Shown here piece by piece: positions 10,198 through 19,221 of a stretch of 64,000 nt of DNA (positions within the stretch are counted from its first letter, which is position 1; the number at the start of each line of letters is the position of its first letter). The notes under the pieces are model-generated. The model made no database searches. It was given only the letters and a program-made list of their open reading frames with translations, and was not told where the DNA came from. The stretch is from Novosphingobium profundi (GTDB lineage Bacteria > Pseudomonadota > Alphaproteobacteria > Sphingomonadales > Sphingomonadaceae): NCBI RefSeq assembly GCF_018491765.1, contig NZ_JABWCU010000008.1:1-64000 (forward strand), in the 5' to 3' direction. The position numbers and the translations under genes are program-made.

Positions 10198-11173
10198 GAC
10201 ATCCACCGGCTCCGCACCAATCGGCGTGCGGGCGGTTCCGGCGATCCCCGAGGTCTCGGTCGTGATCGCATGCCGCAATGAAGAGGACAACGCCGAGGCC
10301 ATCGCCGCCGCGGTCATCGAAAAGCTCGAGCCGATCGTGCCGAGCTTCGAGATCATCTTCATCGACAACGAGAGCCAGGACCGCACCGTCGAGATCGTGA
10401 AGGGCATGTGCCTGCGCGATCCGCGCATCCGCCTGATCGTCAACACCCGCAACTTCGGCCAGATGCGCTCGCCGACCTATGGAATCTACCAGGCCAGCGG
10501 CAAGAGCATCATCTCGATGTGCGCCGACTTCCAGGACAGTCCGGACCTGTTGCCCGAATTCGTGCGACGCTGGCGCGCGGGAACCGACATTGTCCTGGGC
10601 GTGCGCGAGAGCGAGCGCTCGGGCCTCGTGCTCGGCACCGTCCGCGAACTTTCCTACAAGCTGCAAAAGCGCTTCGGCGACTATCCGATCATCCCCAACG
10701 CCACCGGATTCGGCATCTACGACCGCCGTGTCGTCGATTCGATCCGCGCGATGAACGAACCCCAGCCCTTCTTCCGCGGACTGCTGGTGGAAACCGGCTA
10801 TTCGATCGAGACGATCTCCTTCGCACGCCCGCAGCGCGCCGGCGGCCGGTCGAACAACAATTTCTTCACCTTGCTCGACTTCGCCCTGAACGGGCTCGCC
10901 GGCTCGTCGAAGAACCTGCTGCGCGCACCCCTCTACGCAGCCTTCCTGATCGCCGTGATTACCTGCATCTCGCTGGTCGGGGCGCTGGTCTCGGCCTTCA
11001 CCGGGCATTCGTGGCAACTCTGGCTCTTCGCCGCACTCCTCGAAGTGCAGTTCGGGCTGTTGTTCGGCTTCCTCGGATTGCTCGGGGTCCAGGTGGGACT
11101 GATTTCGGAGCGTACGCGCAACCAGCCGCTCGTCCTCGAACGCGAGCGGGTCAATTTCCCGCAGGAAAGTTGA
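10190..11173 (+). CDS. GtrB/ArnC-type glycosyltransferase 2 (polyprenyl-phosphate sugar transferase)
   Basis: This 327-aa GT2 protein has VSVVIACRNEEDN near residue 24, IFIDNESQDRT, and a metal-binding CADFQDSP motif. Two C-terminal membrane segments lie around 250-300. The arrangement is that of GtrB/DPM1-like enzymes, which load a sugar on undecaprenyl phosphate at the cytoplasmic face. The ATG at 10190 overlaps the upstream gene by 8 bp and follows CGGGAGGA. The next gene is GtrA-like, completing the classical pair. The donor is probably a nucleotide sugar made in this operon, but that is an inference. Confidence 0.82.
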   Translation: MPETSTGSAPIGVRAVPAIPEVSVVIACRNEEDNAEAIAAAVIEKLEPIVPSFEIIFIDNESQDRTVEIVKGMCLRDPRIRLIVNTRNFGQMRSPTYGIYQASGKSIISMCADFQDSPDLLPEFVRRWRAGTDIVLGVRESERSGLVLGTVRELSYKLQKRFGDYPIIPNATGFGIYDRRVVDSIRAMNEPQPFFRGLLVETGYSIETISFARPQRAGGRSNNNFFTLLDFALNGLAGSSKNLLRAPLYAAFLIAVITCISLVGALVSAFTGHSWQLWLFAALLEVQFGLLFGFLGLLGVQVGLISERTRNQPLVLERERVNFPQES

Positions 11174-11180
11174 GCCGGGC

Positions 11181-11570
11181 ATGTTTGACTGGAAATCGCC
11201 GGGCGAGTGGAAGCGGGTTTTCCGCTATTACCAGGCCGGCATCGTCAACACCGCGTTCGGCTACGGCCTCTTCGCGCTGCTGGTCTATCTCGGGGTCAAC
11301 ATCTACCTCGCCCAGATCGTCAGCCACGTTGTGGGCATGGCCTTCAACTACCTGACCTACAGCCGCTACGCCTTCGCCGATCACCGGGCGAACATGACGC
11401 GCTTCGTCCTGTCCTACGCGGTCAACTACCTCCTGGGCCTCGGCTCGCTCTACGCGCTGTCGCAGTTCGTCGCCTCGCCCTACGCGGCCGGCCTGCTCTC
11501 GACGGTGTTCGTCTCGGCGATCAACTACCTCGTCTTGCGCAAGCTCGTCTTCACGGAGAAGACTGCGTGA
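11181..11570 (+). CDS. GtrA-family membrane protein (probable polyprenyl-phosphate-sugar flippase)
   Basis: This 129-aa protein has four hydrophobic segments and the family signature YQAGIVNTAFGYGLF near the N-terminus, then FNYLTYSRYAF. GtrA proteins are thought to move the lipid-linked monosaccharide made by GtrB to the periplasm. It begins 7 bp after the GtrB-like gene, and its stop overlaps the next start as GTGA. Confidence 0.85.
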   Translation: MFDWKSPGEWKRVFRYYQAGIVNTAFGYGLFALLVYLGVNIYLAQIVSHVVGMAFNYLTYSRYAFADHRANMTRFVLSYAVNYLLGLGSLYALSQFVASPYAAGLLSTVFVSAINYLVLRKLVFTEKTA

Positions 11571-12997
11571 TCCTGCCGGTCAGGCGACCGCGCGGATGGC
11601 AATTGCCCTTCGAATGGACGATGGCGTGCATCGTGCTGTGCGCCATCGGTTACTCATTCTGGTTCCTGGCGCACAACGGCTATCTGCCGATGACGTTCTT
11701 CTACGAGCCCGACGACGTCTTCGCCGACTGGTTCAACACCGCCTACTGGGCCTACGACAAGGGTGCCTACGACACCTGGACGACGCTCTACCCCCCGGTC
11801 TCCTTCGTATTCCTGGGCCTGATCACGCGCGCCGAGTGCTATCCGATCCGCGGCATCGGGTCGGATCTCAGCGTGGGCCTTGCCGCGCGCTATTGCGACT
11901 GGGGATCCTACGTCTGGATCGGCGGCCTGTTCCTGCTCAACATAGTGCTGGTCTACCTGGTGCTGCGCAAGGCCGACCGCACCACGGCCATTCCCCGCAC
12001 GATCGCCGTCGCGCTTGGCTGGCCGGCGCTGAACGGGCTCGAGCGCGGCAATCTGGTGCTGGTGGCCTTCACGCTGTTCGTGCTCGGCTTCGGGCCGCTC
12101 CTGCGCTCGGCCTGGCTCAAGTGGCTGTGCGTGGGCCTTGCCGTCAATTTCAAGGTCTACCTGATCGGCACGGTGGTCGCCCCACTGCTCAAGCGGCGCT
12201 GGCGCTGGAGCGAAGGCGCGTTGATCGCGGTGGTGGTGGTCTACCTCGTCAGCTTCGCCTTGCTCGGGCGCGGATCGCTGTTCGAACTGATCGGCAACCT
12301 GCAGAACTGGTCGGCGCTGGGGGCCGCGAGCCCGCTCGACATGTGGTCTGCCTCGACTTACGAATCGCTCTACAAGCTGCTCGATTCCGAACAGTATCCG
12401 ATGGCCGCAATCATCGGTTCGGACAAGGTCATCCTGCTCCACTGGCTGATCCCGGCCTTGCTCAACGCCACCCGCCTTACGATCGTCTTCGCCGCCATCG
12501 CCACCTGGTTGCGTCCCGAGGTCGTGCCGACCTATCGGGTCGTCAATTTCGCGCTGATGATGGCGCTGATTTCAAGCGAGGCAGGCGGCTATACGTCGGC
12601 CTTCTTCATATTCCTGGTGATGTTCGAGCCCTGGCGCGGGTTCGGTCGCAAGTTCGCGATCGTCCTGTGCTACCTCCTCGCCCAGCCGATCGACTTTCCG
12701 ATCGATCATATCGCCGACGTGGTGCGTGACACCTTTTTCGGTCACAGCACCACCATCATCAGCTTCTACATCAAGCTGGGCCCCTTCATCCGGCCGCTGA
12801 TGATCGAACTGGTCGCCGCCGCGATTTCCTTCGTCACGATCCGTGACGTGTGGATCGACATCCACCAGCAGGGCTGGAGTGGACGCTGGCGCTATCGCCG
12901 CGACGTGCCGTTCCTGCCCTGGATCCGCAAGCCGCTCCCGCCCGGCGCAGGCACGCGTGCCGCGGGGGATTCGACTGCCGTGCAAGGGCAGGCCTGA
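11567..12997 (+). CDS. Polytopic membrane glycosyltransferase, DUF2029/GT87-like
   Basis: This 476-aa integral membrane protein has about ten hydrophobic segments. An early periplasmic acidic motif EPDDVFADWFN (about residues 44-54) fits a lipid-phosphate-sugar-dependent GT-C enzyme. The GTG at 11567 overlaps the gtrA-like stop by 4 bp. Placed after a GtrB/GtrA pair it occupies the position of the serotype-specific third protein of Gtr cassettes. It would transfer the flipped sugar to the growing polysaccharide in the periplasm. The acceptor is unknown. Confidence 0.7.
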   Translation: MILPVRRPRGWQLPFEWTMACIVLCAIGYSFWFLAHNGYLPMTFFYEPDDVFADWFNTAYWAYDKGAYDTWTTLYPPVSFVFLGLITRAECYPIRGIGSDLSVGLAARYCDWGSYVWIGGLFLLNIVLVYLVLRKADRTTAIPRTIAVALGWPALNGLERGNLVLVAFTLFVLGFGPLLRSAWLKWLCVGLAVNFKVYLIGTVVAPLLKRRWRWSEGALIAVVVVYLVSFALLGRGSLFELIGNLQNWSALGAASPLDMWSASTYESLYKLLDSEQYPMAAIIGSDKVILLHWLIPALLNATRLTIVFAAIATWLRPEVVPTYRVVNFALMMALISSEAGGYTSAFFIFLVMFEPWRGFGRKFAIVLCYLLAQPIDFPIDHIADVVRDTFFGHSTTIISFYIKLGPFIRPLMIELVAAAISFVTIRDVWIDIHQQGWSGRWRYRRDVPFLPWIRKPLPPGAGTRAAGDSTAVQGQA

Positions 12998-14706
12998 TGG
13001 CTTCGTCTTCGGCCGTCCGGTCCCGGATGCGCCTGGCCCGGCCGCGGCTCGCCACGCTGGCGCTTGCGGCACTGGTCCTGGCCGGCCTCGCGATGCGCCT
13101 GCACGGCAGCCGCTTCGGACTTCCGGCGATGAACGATCCGGACGAACTCATGTTCGAGCTGGGCGCTCTGCGCATGATGAGCAAGCACACGCTCAACCCG
13201 GCCTGGTTCGGCCATCCCGCGACGACCACGATCTACCTGCTCGTCCTCGTCAACCTCGGGGTCTTCGTCAGCACCATCGCCAGCGGTAGTTTCATCTCGG
13301 CCAAGGCCTTCACCGCGTCCCTGTGGCTCAACCCGGGCCTGATGATCTGGCCCGGAAGGGTCGCTATGGTGCTCTTCGGCACCTGGGCAATCTGGCTCAC
13401 CTGGCGTCTCGCGCGACGGCTCACCGACCCGCGCGGGGCCCTCCTGGCGAGCGCACTCGTCGCCTTCAGCCCCCTTCTCGTGACATGGTCACAGGTGGTG
13501 CGTTCGGACATGATGGCGACGTGCTTCATGTTGCTCGCGCTGTTGGCGATCACGAACCGGCTGCAGGTCCGGCGTCGACGTGACCTGGTCCTGGCAGCGT
13601 TCTGGCTGGCCTGCGCAACGGCGACGAAATGGCCCGTCGCGCTCGCGGGCACCAGCCTCGTCATGGTCATCACGGTTCAGGCGCTGCGCCAGAACGACGG
13701 CGCGATCCGCCGGGCCCTCCGGATCGCACTCCCCAAACTGGCCTTGAGCGGGGCGCTCTATTTCGCCTTCCTCATCCTGATTTCCCCCTATCTGGTCCTC
13801 GATTTCCAGACCGTCGTCGCCGATCTGCACGGCGAAGCGCAAAGCCACCACCTGGGCGCGACAGGCGGCAGTCCGGCCTTCAACCTGGCCTGGTACGTGC
13901 GCCACGCGATGCTGCCAGGCCTGGGCTGGGGCGGCATCCTCCTTCTGCTGCTGGCGCTGTGCCTCGGCTTGCGCCGGCATCTGGTGGGCCGCGGACGCGG
14001 AGCGCGGGTCTCGGATCTCACCCTCGTGGTCCTGCCGTTCCTCGTCTGCTTCCTTGCCGTGATGGCGATGCAGAACCTCGTCTGGGCACGCTGGCTCATT
14101 CCGCTCGTGCCGCTGCTTGCGATCCTGGCCGGGCGGGGGTTCAGCGCCCTGCTCGACGTCCCGTACTTGCATGCTTCGCGATCGCGGCGTCGCGTCCTGG
14201 GCACCCTGACGGTCCTTGCCCTCCTACTGCCGTTGGCGCTCACCAACCTGGGCAATGCGACCATGCGCCTGCACGATACGCGCCAGCAGGCGAGCGCCTG
14301 GGCCATCGGCCATGTTCCCGCCGGACGTTCGGTCCTGGTCGAGCAATTCGCGTTCGACCTGCTGGCGCAGCCCTGGACACTGTACTTCCCGGTCGGTCGC
14401 GGCGGCTGCCTCGACGCGCGCGGGTTGCTCGAGGGCAAGGTCGACTATGCGACGATCGACAATGCACGCGGCGGCCATTCCAACCTCGATTACGGCACAT
14501 TGCCCGAGGAGCGCCGCGCCGACTGCCGCGCCGACTTCGCCATCATTACCGAATACGAACGCTATCGCGCCGAACGCCAAGCCTTTCCCCGCGAGTACGC
14601 GGCCTATAGGCAGCTCCTGCAAAAGGGCCGGATCGTGGCCCAGTTTCGCCCCCGCCCCGGCCAGGTGGGTGGGCCGCACGTCTATGTCGTGCAGATGCCC
14701 CGCTAG
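12997..14706 (+). CDS. ArnT/PMT-like polytopic glycosyltransferase (GT39/GT83 type)
   Basis: This 569-aa multi-span membrane protein has a short basic N-terminus and a first membrane helix about 12-28. It is followed by the loop motif NDPDELMFELGALRM, which matches the catalytic first-loop acidic motif of GT-C enzymes. The C-terminal soluble part carries several Cys (GCLDARG, DCRADF). The ATG overlaps the preceding TGA by one base. It probably decorates the glycan from a polyprenyl-phosphate sugar. It is the last gene of the plus-strand train; a palindromic element begins at its stop codon. Confidence 0.7.
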   Translation: MASSSAVRSRMRLARPRLATLALAALVLAGLAMRLHGSRFGLPAMNDPDELMFELGALRMMSKHTLNPAWFGHPATTTIYLLVLVNLGVFVSTIASGSFISAKAFTASLWLNPGLMIWPGRVAMVLFGTWAIWLTWRLARRLTDPRGALLASALVAFSPLLVTWSQVVRSDMMATCFMLLALLAITNRLQVRRRRDLVLAAFWLACATATKWPVALAGTSLVMVITVQALRQNDGAIRRALRIALPKLALSGALYFAFLILISPYLVLDFQTVVADLHGEAQSHHLGATGGSPAFNLAWYVRHAMLPGLGWGGILLLLLALCLGLRRHLVGRGRGARVSDLTLVVLPFLVCFLAVMAMQNLVWARWLIPLVPLLAILAGRGFSALLDVPYLHASRSRRRVLGTLTVLALLLPLALTNLGNATMRLHDTRQQASAWAIGHVPAGRSVLVEQFAFDLLAQPWTLYFPVGRGGCLDARGLLEGKVDYATIDNARGGHSNLDYGTLPEERRADCRADFAIITEYERYRAERQAFPREYAAYRQLLQKGRIVAQFRPRPGQVGGPHVYVVQMPR

Positions 14707-14774
14707 TGGATTTATTCCGACATTTGAACGCACCCTTTCCGATAGGGTACCAAATGTCAGAATCGAACCACTAG
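14703..14774. repeat. Palindromic repeat at the end of the operon, possible bidirectional terminator
   Basis: The 24 bp at 14703-14726 and 14751-14774 form an inverted repeat with 20 of 24 positions pairing (outer ends CTAGTGG, inner ends GACATTTG). A nested stem ACCCT/AGGGT sits inside at 14732-14748. The left arm begins at the stop codon of the preceding gene. A half copy occurs at 18938-18959. Position between convergent genes and strong folding suggest termination, while recurrence suggests a dispersed extragenic repeat. Confidence 0.6.
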
Positions 14775-14877
14775 AGCGGTTTTCGAACAGATTGCATCAG
14801 ATCGACCGGTCTGTACCGATGTCTCCCCTCATTTTCGGAACCGTCAGGCGATGCCACCTGACTGGAAAAGGCTCTAG
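14771..14877. repeat. Second inverted-repeat element between convergent genes
   Basis: CTAGAGCGGTTTTC at 14771-14784 is mirrored by GAAAAGGCTCTAG at 14865-14877, bounding a 107-bp unit. It contains smaller palindromes such as CAGATCGACCGGTCTG (14807 region) and GTCAGG...CCTGAC. The right end covers the stop codon of the minus-strand gene. It may be a small non-autonomous element or a terminator for the minus-strand gene. Confidence 0.45.
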
Positions 14878-16772
14878 CCCACCACGCCCGAGCGCAGGTT
14901 TCCCGATCCGAAACGATCGGCATCGACCGCGCTCCCGGTGACCTGCAACTTGCCCGCAGACGTCACGCGCACGAAGGCACCGTAATTGATCGCGCTGACG
15001 TTGATTTCGCAATAGTTGGTGTTCGCGTCGATCGCGACGCCCCCCTGCCACGCCCCCGCGACACCATCGACGAGCGGCGCGACGTAGCTGCGCGAGGCCC
15101 CTTCGAGCTGGACCGCGAAAGCGCCTCCGGGGCGCACCCGGTGGATCGTGGGCGTCAGACGCAATTGGGCGCTGTTACGCACCTCGACACCGACCCGGAA
15201 GTCGCGCAAGGCCACCGCATTGGCCTGGACCCGCTTCGATCCCAGAATTCGCAGGCCACAGTTCTCGAGCGCCGAATTGGCGATGCAGTCCGCGCCGTCG
15301 ATCGTGACCAGACCCTCGCTATTCTCGACCAGGATCGCCTCGCCCGTGCCGTTGAGCGCTGCGTAGTTACCGCGCAGCTGAAGCCCGGCCCCCGCGTTGA
15401 GATTGCGCAGTGTGATCGCGTTGTGGAGCACCGCATCGAGCACGCAATTGTTGACCCGCACATCCTGGTGCGCGCTGAGTTCGGCAAGGGTGCGTCCGCC
15501 CCTATCCGCACCATCTACGTAGATGCCGAATTCGAGCTGACTCATTTCGAACGAGTCGATCCAGGTGTCGCCGATATAGCCGAAAAGATAGATACCGACA
15601 CGGCTCGGATCGCCTGCCGCTCCCCCCGCACACCCGCACTGAAGTACGCTCAGGCTCGCGTTGGCTCCGATAAAACCGAAAGCCGGAGCGTGACCTCCGA
15701 TACAGAACGCTGTGTAGAAATCGGGTGCTGAGCCACCCTGTCCGGGCTTGGGACGCACCCCGCCACAGCGCTGCACGGTACAGCTGACAGTCGCGGCGAT
15801 ACGGTAATGGATTGCACTGCCGTAATCGAAACAGTCCTCTAACCGGCCTTCGTACCAGCCCCGGATATCCCAGCCGGGTACGGCGTCCTCGCGCCGGCCA
15901 CTTGCCGCAGGACGCGTTGCCCCGTCCCGGAACGTGTTGATACCACGCACGTTGAGGCGGCGCGCGCACTTGAGGACGTGGGCCCTCTCGCCGGTTCCCA
16001 GGCGCACGACCGCCTGATTCGCGCTGGCCGGGCCGGTCAGCACGATCCGGGTCCCCCCCTCGCCCTCGGCGCTTCCACCGCAACCGATGACCTGGCGATG
16101 CGAGCGGTCGAGCAGAACCGTGCGGGTGACATGGTAGTCCCGCGGTCCAAGTCGCGCGGTCTGGAAGACGCGATGCGCGGTTTCGATGGCCTCGGCCCCG
16201 TCGCCGAACCAGTCCACCCAGCCCTCCGGGGTGCTTCGGGAATCGACCAGGACGTGCGGATCAAGATAGCCGAAGAATATCTGCGCCCCTGGCGAGGCGG
16301 TCAGGCCACCTGCGAATTCGAGTGTTCCCGAAAGACGCCGAAGCTGCACGCCCGGCTGGATACTGACGTGCCCCGTAAAGCGGATGTCCCCGGCCAGGTT
16401 GTAGACCCCGGCCGGAACGACCAGAGGACTTCCCGTTGCCGCCGCAGCCCGAAATTCGGCCGAAAGGTCGGCGCGACTCGTCCCCGAACGGATGGCCACC
16501 CGCTCGGTCAGGCCGATGAAATCCATGATGCTGGGCGTATCGTCGAGGACGTCCGCCACCGAGCGGATCGCGGCTCCAGCACTCTTGCGTATCCAATTGA
16601 CGAGCCCCGCACCGCGTTCGGGCATGACCCGTGTCAGGGGTTGCAGCGGGTCGGATATCCTATCCGCCGGCGCGACAGCGGCGACGGCCGCGCCCTTGGC
16701 CTCGCTCGGAAGGGCCCCGGCGGCAAGCCACCCACCCCCGGCCGTGCGAAGGATATCTCTGCGCTCGATCAT
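14874..16772 (-). CDS. Secreted right-handed beta-helix protein, possible polysaccharide lyase or hydrolase
   Basis: This 632-aa protein starts with a Tat-like signal (ERRDILRTAGGGWLAAGALPS). It then has a domain opening like pectate-lyase-3/tailspike proteins (VPAGVYNLAGDIRFTG near residue 130) and a long series of short beta-strand repeats rich in Asn ladders (NNCVLDAVLHNAITLRNL). The ATG at 16772 is chosen because GCAGGAGGCACAG provides a strong ribosome-binding site; the frame stays open to 17024 without that support. In sphingomonad and rhizobial exopolysaccharide clusters such enzymes trim or depolymerise the product. Substrate and catalytic residues cannot be assigned. Confidence 0.7.
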   Translation of the reverse strand: MIERRDILRTAGGGWLAAGALPSEAKGAAVAAVAPADRISDPLQPLTRVMPERGAGLVNWIRKSAGAAIRSVADVLDDTPSIMDFIGLTERVAIRSGTSRADLSAEFRAAAATGSPLVVPAGVYNLAGDIRFTGHVSIQPGVQLRRLSGTLEFAGGLTASPGAQIFFGYLDPHVLVDSRSTPEGWVDWFGDGAEAIETAHRVFQTARLGPRDYHVTRTVLLDRSHRQVIGCGGSAEGEGGTRIVLTGPASANQAVVRLGTGERAHVLKCARRLNVRGINTFRDGATRPAASGRREDAVPGWDIRGWYEGRLEDCFDYGSAIHYRIAATVSCTVQRCGGVRPKPGQGGSAPDFYTAFCIGGHAPAFGFIGANASLSVLQCGCAGGAAGDPSRVGIYLFGYIGDTWIDSFEMSQLEFGIYVDGADRGGRTLAELSAHQDVRVNNCVLDAVLHNAITLRNLNAGAGLQLRGNYAALNGTGEAILVENSEGLVTIDGADCIANSALENCGLRILGSKRVQANAVALRDFRVGVEVRNSAQLRLTPTIHRVRPGGAFAVQLEGASRSYVAPLVDGVAGAWQGGVAIDANTNYCEINVSAINYGAFVRVTSAGKLQVTGSAVDADRFGSGNLRSGVVG

Positions 16773-17668
16773 CTGTGCCTCCTGCATCCCGCCGGAACCG
16801 CGGCAGGCCGCGACGGAAGTCGCGCCAATTCCGGCGCGCCCATTCGACTTATCGTGCCGCGTTCGCAACTTGCAAGGATTGTGAAGTGCCTCCAGCGCTC
16901 CCGGTTCCGACAGGGCGATGGAATCGCGCATGCGCGCGATGGTGCGTGGGAAGGAGCCCGGGATGGAGGGAAACCGCCGGGAAAGAAGGTGGCCGACCCA
17001 GCCTGTTCGATCGACGCTACCCACGAGATGATTCAGGCAAGTCGATGCAGGGCAACCCTATTCGCGTGCCCGAAGCCAATATCGACACGAAGGAAAACTT
17101 GAATTCATAAATCTATTCTTGCAAATAAGAACAAATTGGACAATCTTCGAAACGCATTATACAAAACCAAGGGCTCAATCAGGATATTGATTTTTACAAT
17201 ACAATGCCTCAATTAAGAAGATAGAATGCTCACGATTTCAATAAATATATACAAAATGCGCGAATTGACCATGAACGCCTTCGAGTCACACCGCAGCCAA
17301 AGTTCGCCAGGGGCATGATTCTATTTATAATAGAATTGGAATTTGGACCGATCTGACAAAATCGACGAATGAGAAATGTACATAAGGCAATCGGCTGCTC
17401 CATGAGCTCCGTGCCGCGCCGTAGAATGGGCGATGCGCCCTACCGCCCGGCTCGGACTCGAATGGGCAATCCGATTGCAGGACCTTCGCCTCTAAATATC
17501 GGCGCAATGCACTTCTTCAAGTAAATGCATTTTCCTTCTGTATTTTTTGGCTCATCGGCAAATAGATACCTGGACGAAACGCCTATATCGCATGAATTTG
17601 AATAGCACTTGACTGCAATAGGCGATGCAATACCTTATTTTGTTAGCTAATGGAGGTTACGAGCTTCC
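16773..17668. promoter_or_regulatory. Long AT-rich divergent intergenic region
   Basis: No credible gene is seen in these 896 bp. From about 17095 to 17345 and again 17520-17650 the sequence is strikingly AT-rich compared with the flanks, with runs such as ATAAATATATACAAAA. It separates a minus-strand secreted enzyme from the initiating sugar transferase, so it should hold both promoters and perhaps binding sites for an AT-preferring regulator. Confidence 0.55.
17609..17636 (+). promoter_or_regulatory. Candidate sigma-70 type promoter for the sugar transferase
   Basis: TTGACT at 17609-17614 is followed after 16 bp by TACCTT at 17631-17636 in an AT-rich setting. A transcript start near 17643 would leave a short leader containing TGGAGGT at 17651-17657 before the ATG at 17669. 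It was found by eye; the -10 is a moderate match only. Confidence 0.35.
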
Positions 17669-18526
17669 ATGGATAGGCTGGAGGGCAGCATGACCATGAG
17701 CGTGAACCGGTGGCCCAAGTCCACCGACAGTGACAGTTCCCTGCGCTCGATCACGGGGGAAGCAGAATTCCAATTCATCGCCGGGGCTTCGCAAGGCGAA
17801 TGGTCGGCCAGGACCGCGCCGCGCTTCGACGAATCGCCGGATGACTATGTCCTCTCCGGCTGTCGCACGCCCGCCCAGGCCGCTTGCGAGAGCGCCGATG
17901 ACGCGCAGACCATCCGTCAGTCCTCCCGCAAGCGCGCGTTCGACATCCTCTTTGCGCTCGCGCTCATGGCTGTCTTTCTCCCACTCTTCCTGCTGCTGTG
18001 TCTCGCCGTGAAATTGACCAGCCGTGGTCCGGTCATCTTCGCGCACCCGCGTATCGGCAAGGATGGCAGGCTCTTCAATTGCTACAAATTGCGCTCCATG
18101 GTGGTCGACGCCGACGCGCAACTCGCGCGCCTGCTCGCCAGCGACGCCGATGCCCGCGCGGAATGGCAAAGGGACCAGAAGCTGCGCGCCGATCCCCGGA
18201 TCACCCCGATCGGCACGTTCCTGCGCTCATCCAGCCTCGATGAACTTCCCCAATTGTGGAACATTCTGATTGGCGACATGTCCGTCGTCGGGCCACGCCC
18301 GATCGTTGAAGCCGAAGCGGTACGCTATGGCCAGTACTTCCGCCACTATTGCACACTGCGCCCCGGACTTACCGGCCTCTGGCAGGTAAGCGGGCGCAGC
18401 GACGTGAGCTACGACGAGCGTGTCAAACTCGATGTCCGCTATGTCCGTAGCCGTACATTTTTCGGAGATCTCGCGATCTGCCTGCAAACCGTTCCGATGA
18501 TGGTGTCCGCAAAGGGCAGTTACTAG
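17669..18526 (+). CDS. Undecaprenyl-phosphate sugar-1-phosphate transferase (ExoY/WbaP-like), initiates exopolysaccharide
   Basis: This 285-aa polyprenyl-phosphate hexose-1-phosphate transferase transfers the first sugar phosphate to undecaprenyl phosphate. A variable N-terminus of about 85 residues precedes KRAFDILFALALM and one membrane segment (about 93-113). The catalytic domain follows, with KLRSMVVDAD, LRSSSLDELPQLWN, DMSVVGPRP and the terminal TLRPGLTGLWQVSGR. All are hallmark motifs. The short form lacks the extra helices of WbaP, so it is ExoY/PssA-like. Two starts are plausible: 17669 (TGGAGGT upstream) or 17690 (GGAGGG close upstream). Confidence 0.9.
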   Translation: MDRLEGSMTMSVNRWPKSTDSDSSLRSITGEAEFQFIAGASQGEWSARTAPRFDESPDDYVLSGCRTPAQAACESADDAQTIRQSSRKRAFDILFALALMAVFLPLFLLLCLAVKLTSRGPVIFAHPRIGKDGRLFNCYKLRSMVVDADAQLARLLASDADARAEWQRDQKLRADPRITPIGTFLRSSSLDELPQLWNILIGDMSVVGPRPIVEAEAVRYGQYFRHYCTLRPGLTGLWQVSGRSDVSYDERVKLDVRYVRSRTFFGDLAICLQTVPMMVSAKGSY

Positions 18527-18610
18527 GGCGTAAACCCCTAAAGTCAGTTGAAGTTCGGCGGCTATGCAGATTCAGGGCCCTGCATATCCAAGGGCTGGAG
18601 GGCACGGCAA

Positions 18611-18841
18611 CGTCATGAACTGACGGATCGGAAGTGGCGATCATCGAGCCCTTTGCTTCCCAACCGCTCCTCCCGCAAAAAGCGCGTCGGCTTCGCACCG
18701 TGGCACTACAAACAGCGCAATCTGGTCGAACGCTTCTTCAACCGGACCAAGCCGTTTCAGGGCATCGCGACGCGATACGACACGTGCGCCGAAAACGACC
18801 TCGCTGTCATCAAGCTCGTGTGCCCCATATCTCTGGTGCGC
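18611..18841 (+). pseudogene. Decayed and internally deleted IS5-type transposase
   Basis: The start of an IS5-group transposase is recognisable as RHELTDRKW. Its continuation (AIIEP) is in the next frame, showing a frameshift. It then joins directly to the C-terminal signature HYKQRNLVERFFNR and GIATRYD with the DDE glutamate. Around 170 central residues found in intact relatives are missing. It immediately follows the sugar transferase gene. Terminal repeats of the element could not be located. Confidence 0.7.
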
Positions 18842-18937
18842 CCATCAATCAGCCGGTGCCCTAGAGCCGCAAGGCGTGAGGGAGCACGTACTGGATCGAT
18901 TTGGCCTTTTGGGCCCTCTGGTGGTGGGGTGGGCTTG

Positions 18938-18959
18938 CAAATGTCAAAATCGAACCACT
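18938..18959. repeat. Half copy of the 14703-14774 palindromic repeat
   Basis: The 22 bp here (CAAATGTC...GAACCACT) match 14751-14772 at all but one position. The opposing arm is not present. It lies between the transposase remnant and a small minus-strand gene, so the missing arm may have been lost in rearrangement. Confidence 0.6.
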
Positions 18960-18981
18960 CGCCACACGGCATCCGGATCGA

Positions 18982-19221
18982 TCAGGCCAAGAGATAAAGG
19001 GCATACCAGATACCGAGGCTTGCCAGGCCTGCGCACGCCCAGACCAGTGGCTTGATGCGCGCCTTGGCAGAAGGACCGGAACCTGCCCGCGCGAGAAGAT
19101 CGGGCGTCGCCTCGCCGAGCGAACGGGGACGTCGGCCCGTGGCAGGCGAACCTACAACGATCTTGTCATCAGGGTGGGTGTGCCCGTTGTTCGACCCGCT
19201 CTCGGAAACCATATATTCCAC
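18982..19221 (-). CDS. Small protein with a C-terminal membrane segment, unknown function
   Basis: This 79-aa frame has a polar N-terminal half rich in Gly, Pro and charged residues. One membrane helix at the very C-terminus (VWACAGLASLGIWYALYLLA) gives the layout of a tail-anchored protein. The start is GTG at 19221 or ATG at 19212; neither has a clear ribosome-binding site, but the upstream bases are AT-rich. It stands alone after the transposase remnant. I do not recognise a family. The helix argues for a real gene; the weak start keeps confidence low. Confidence 0.4.
   Translation of the reverse strand: MEYMVSESGSNNGHTHPDDKIVVGSPATGRRPRSLGEATPDLLARAGSGPSAKARIKPLVWACAGLASLGIWYALYLLA

Noticed and set aside
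16773..17024. N-terminal extension of the beta-helix protein to 17024
   Set aside because: The added sequence is not protein-like, and a strong AGGAGG site precedes the ATG at 16772, which also gives a clean Tat signal.
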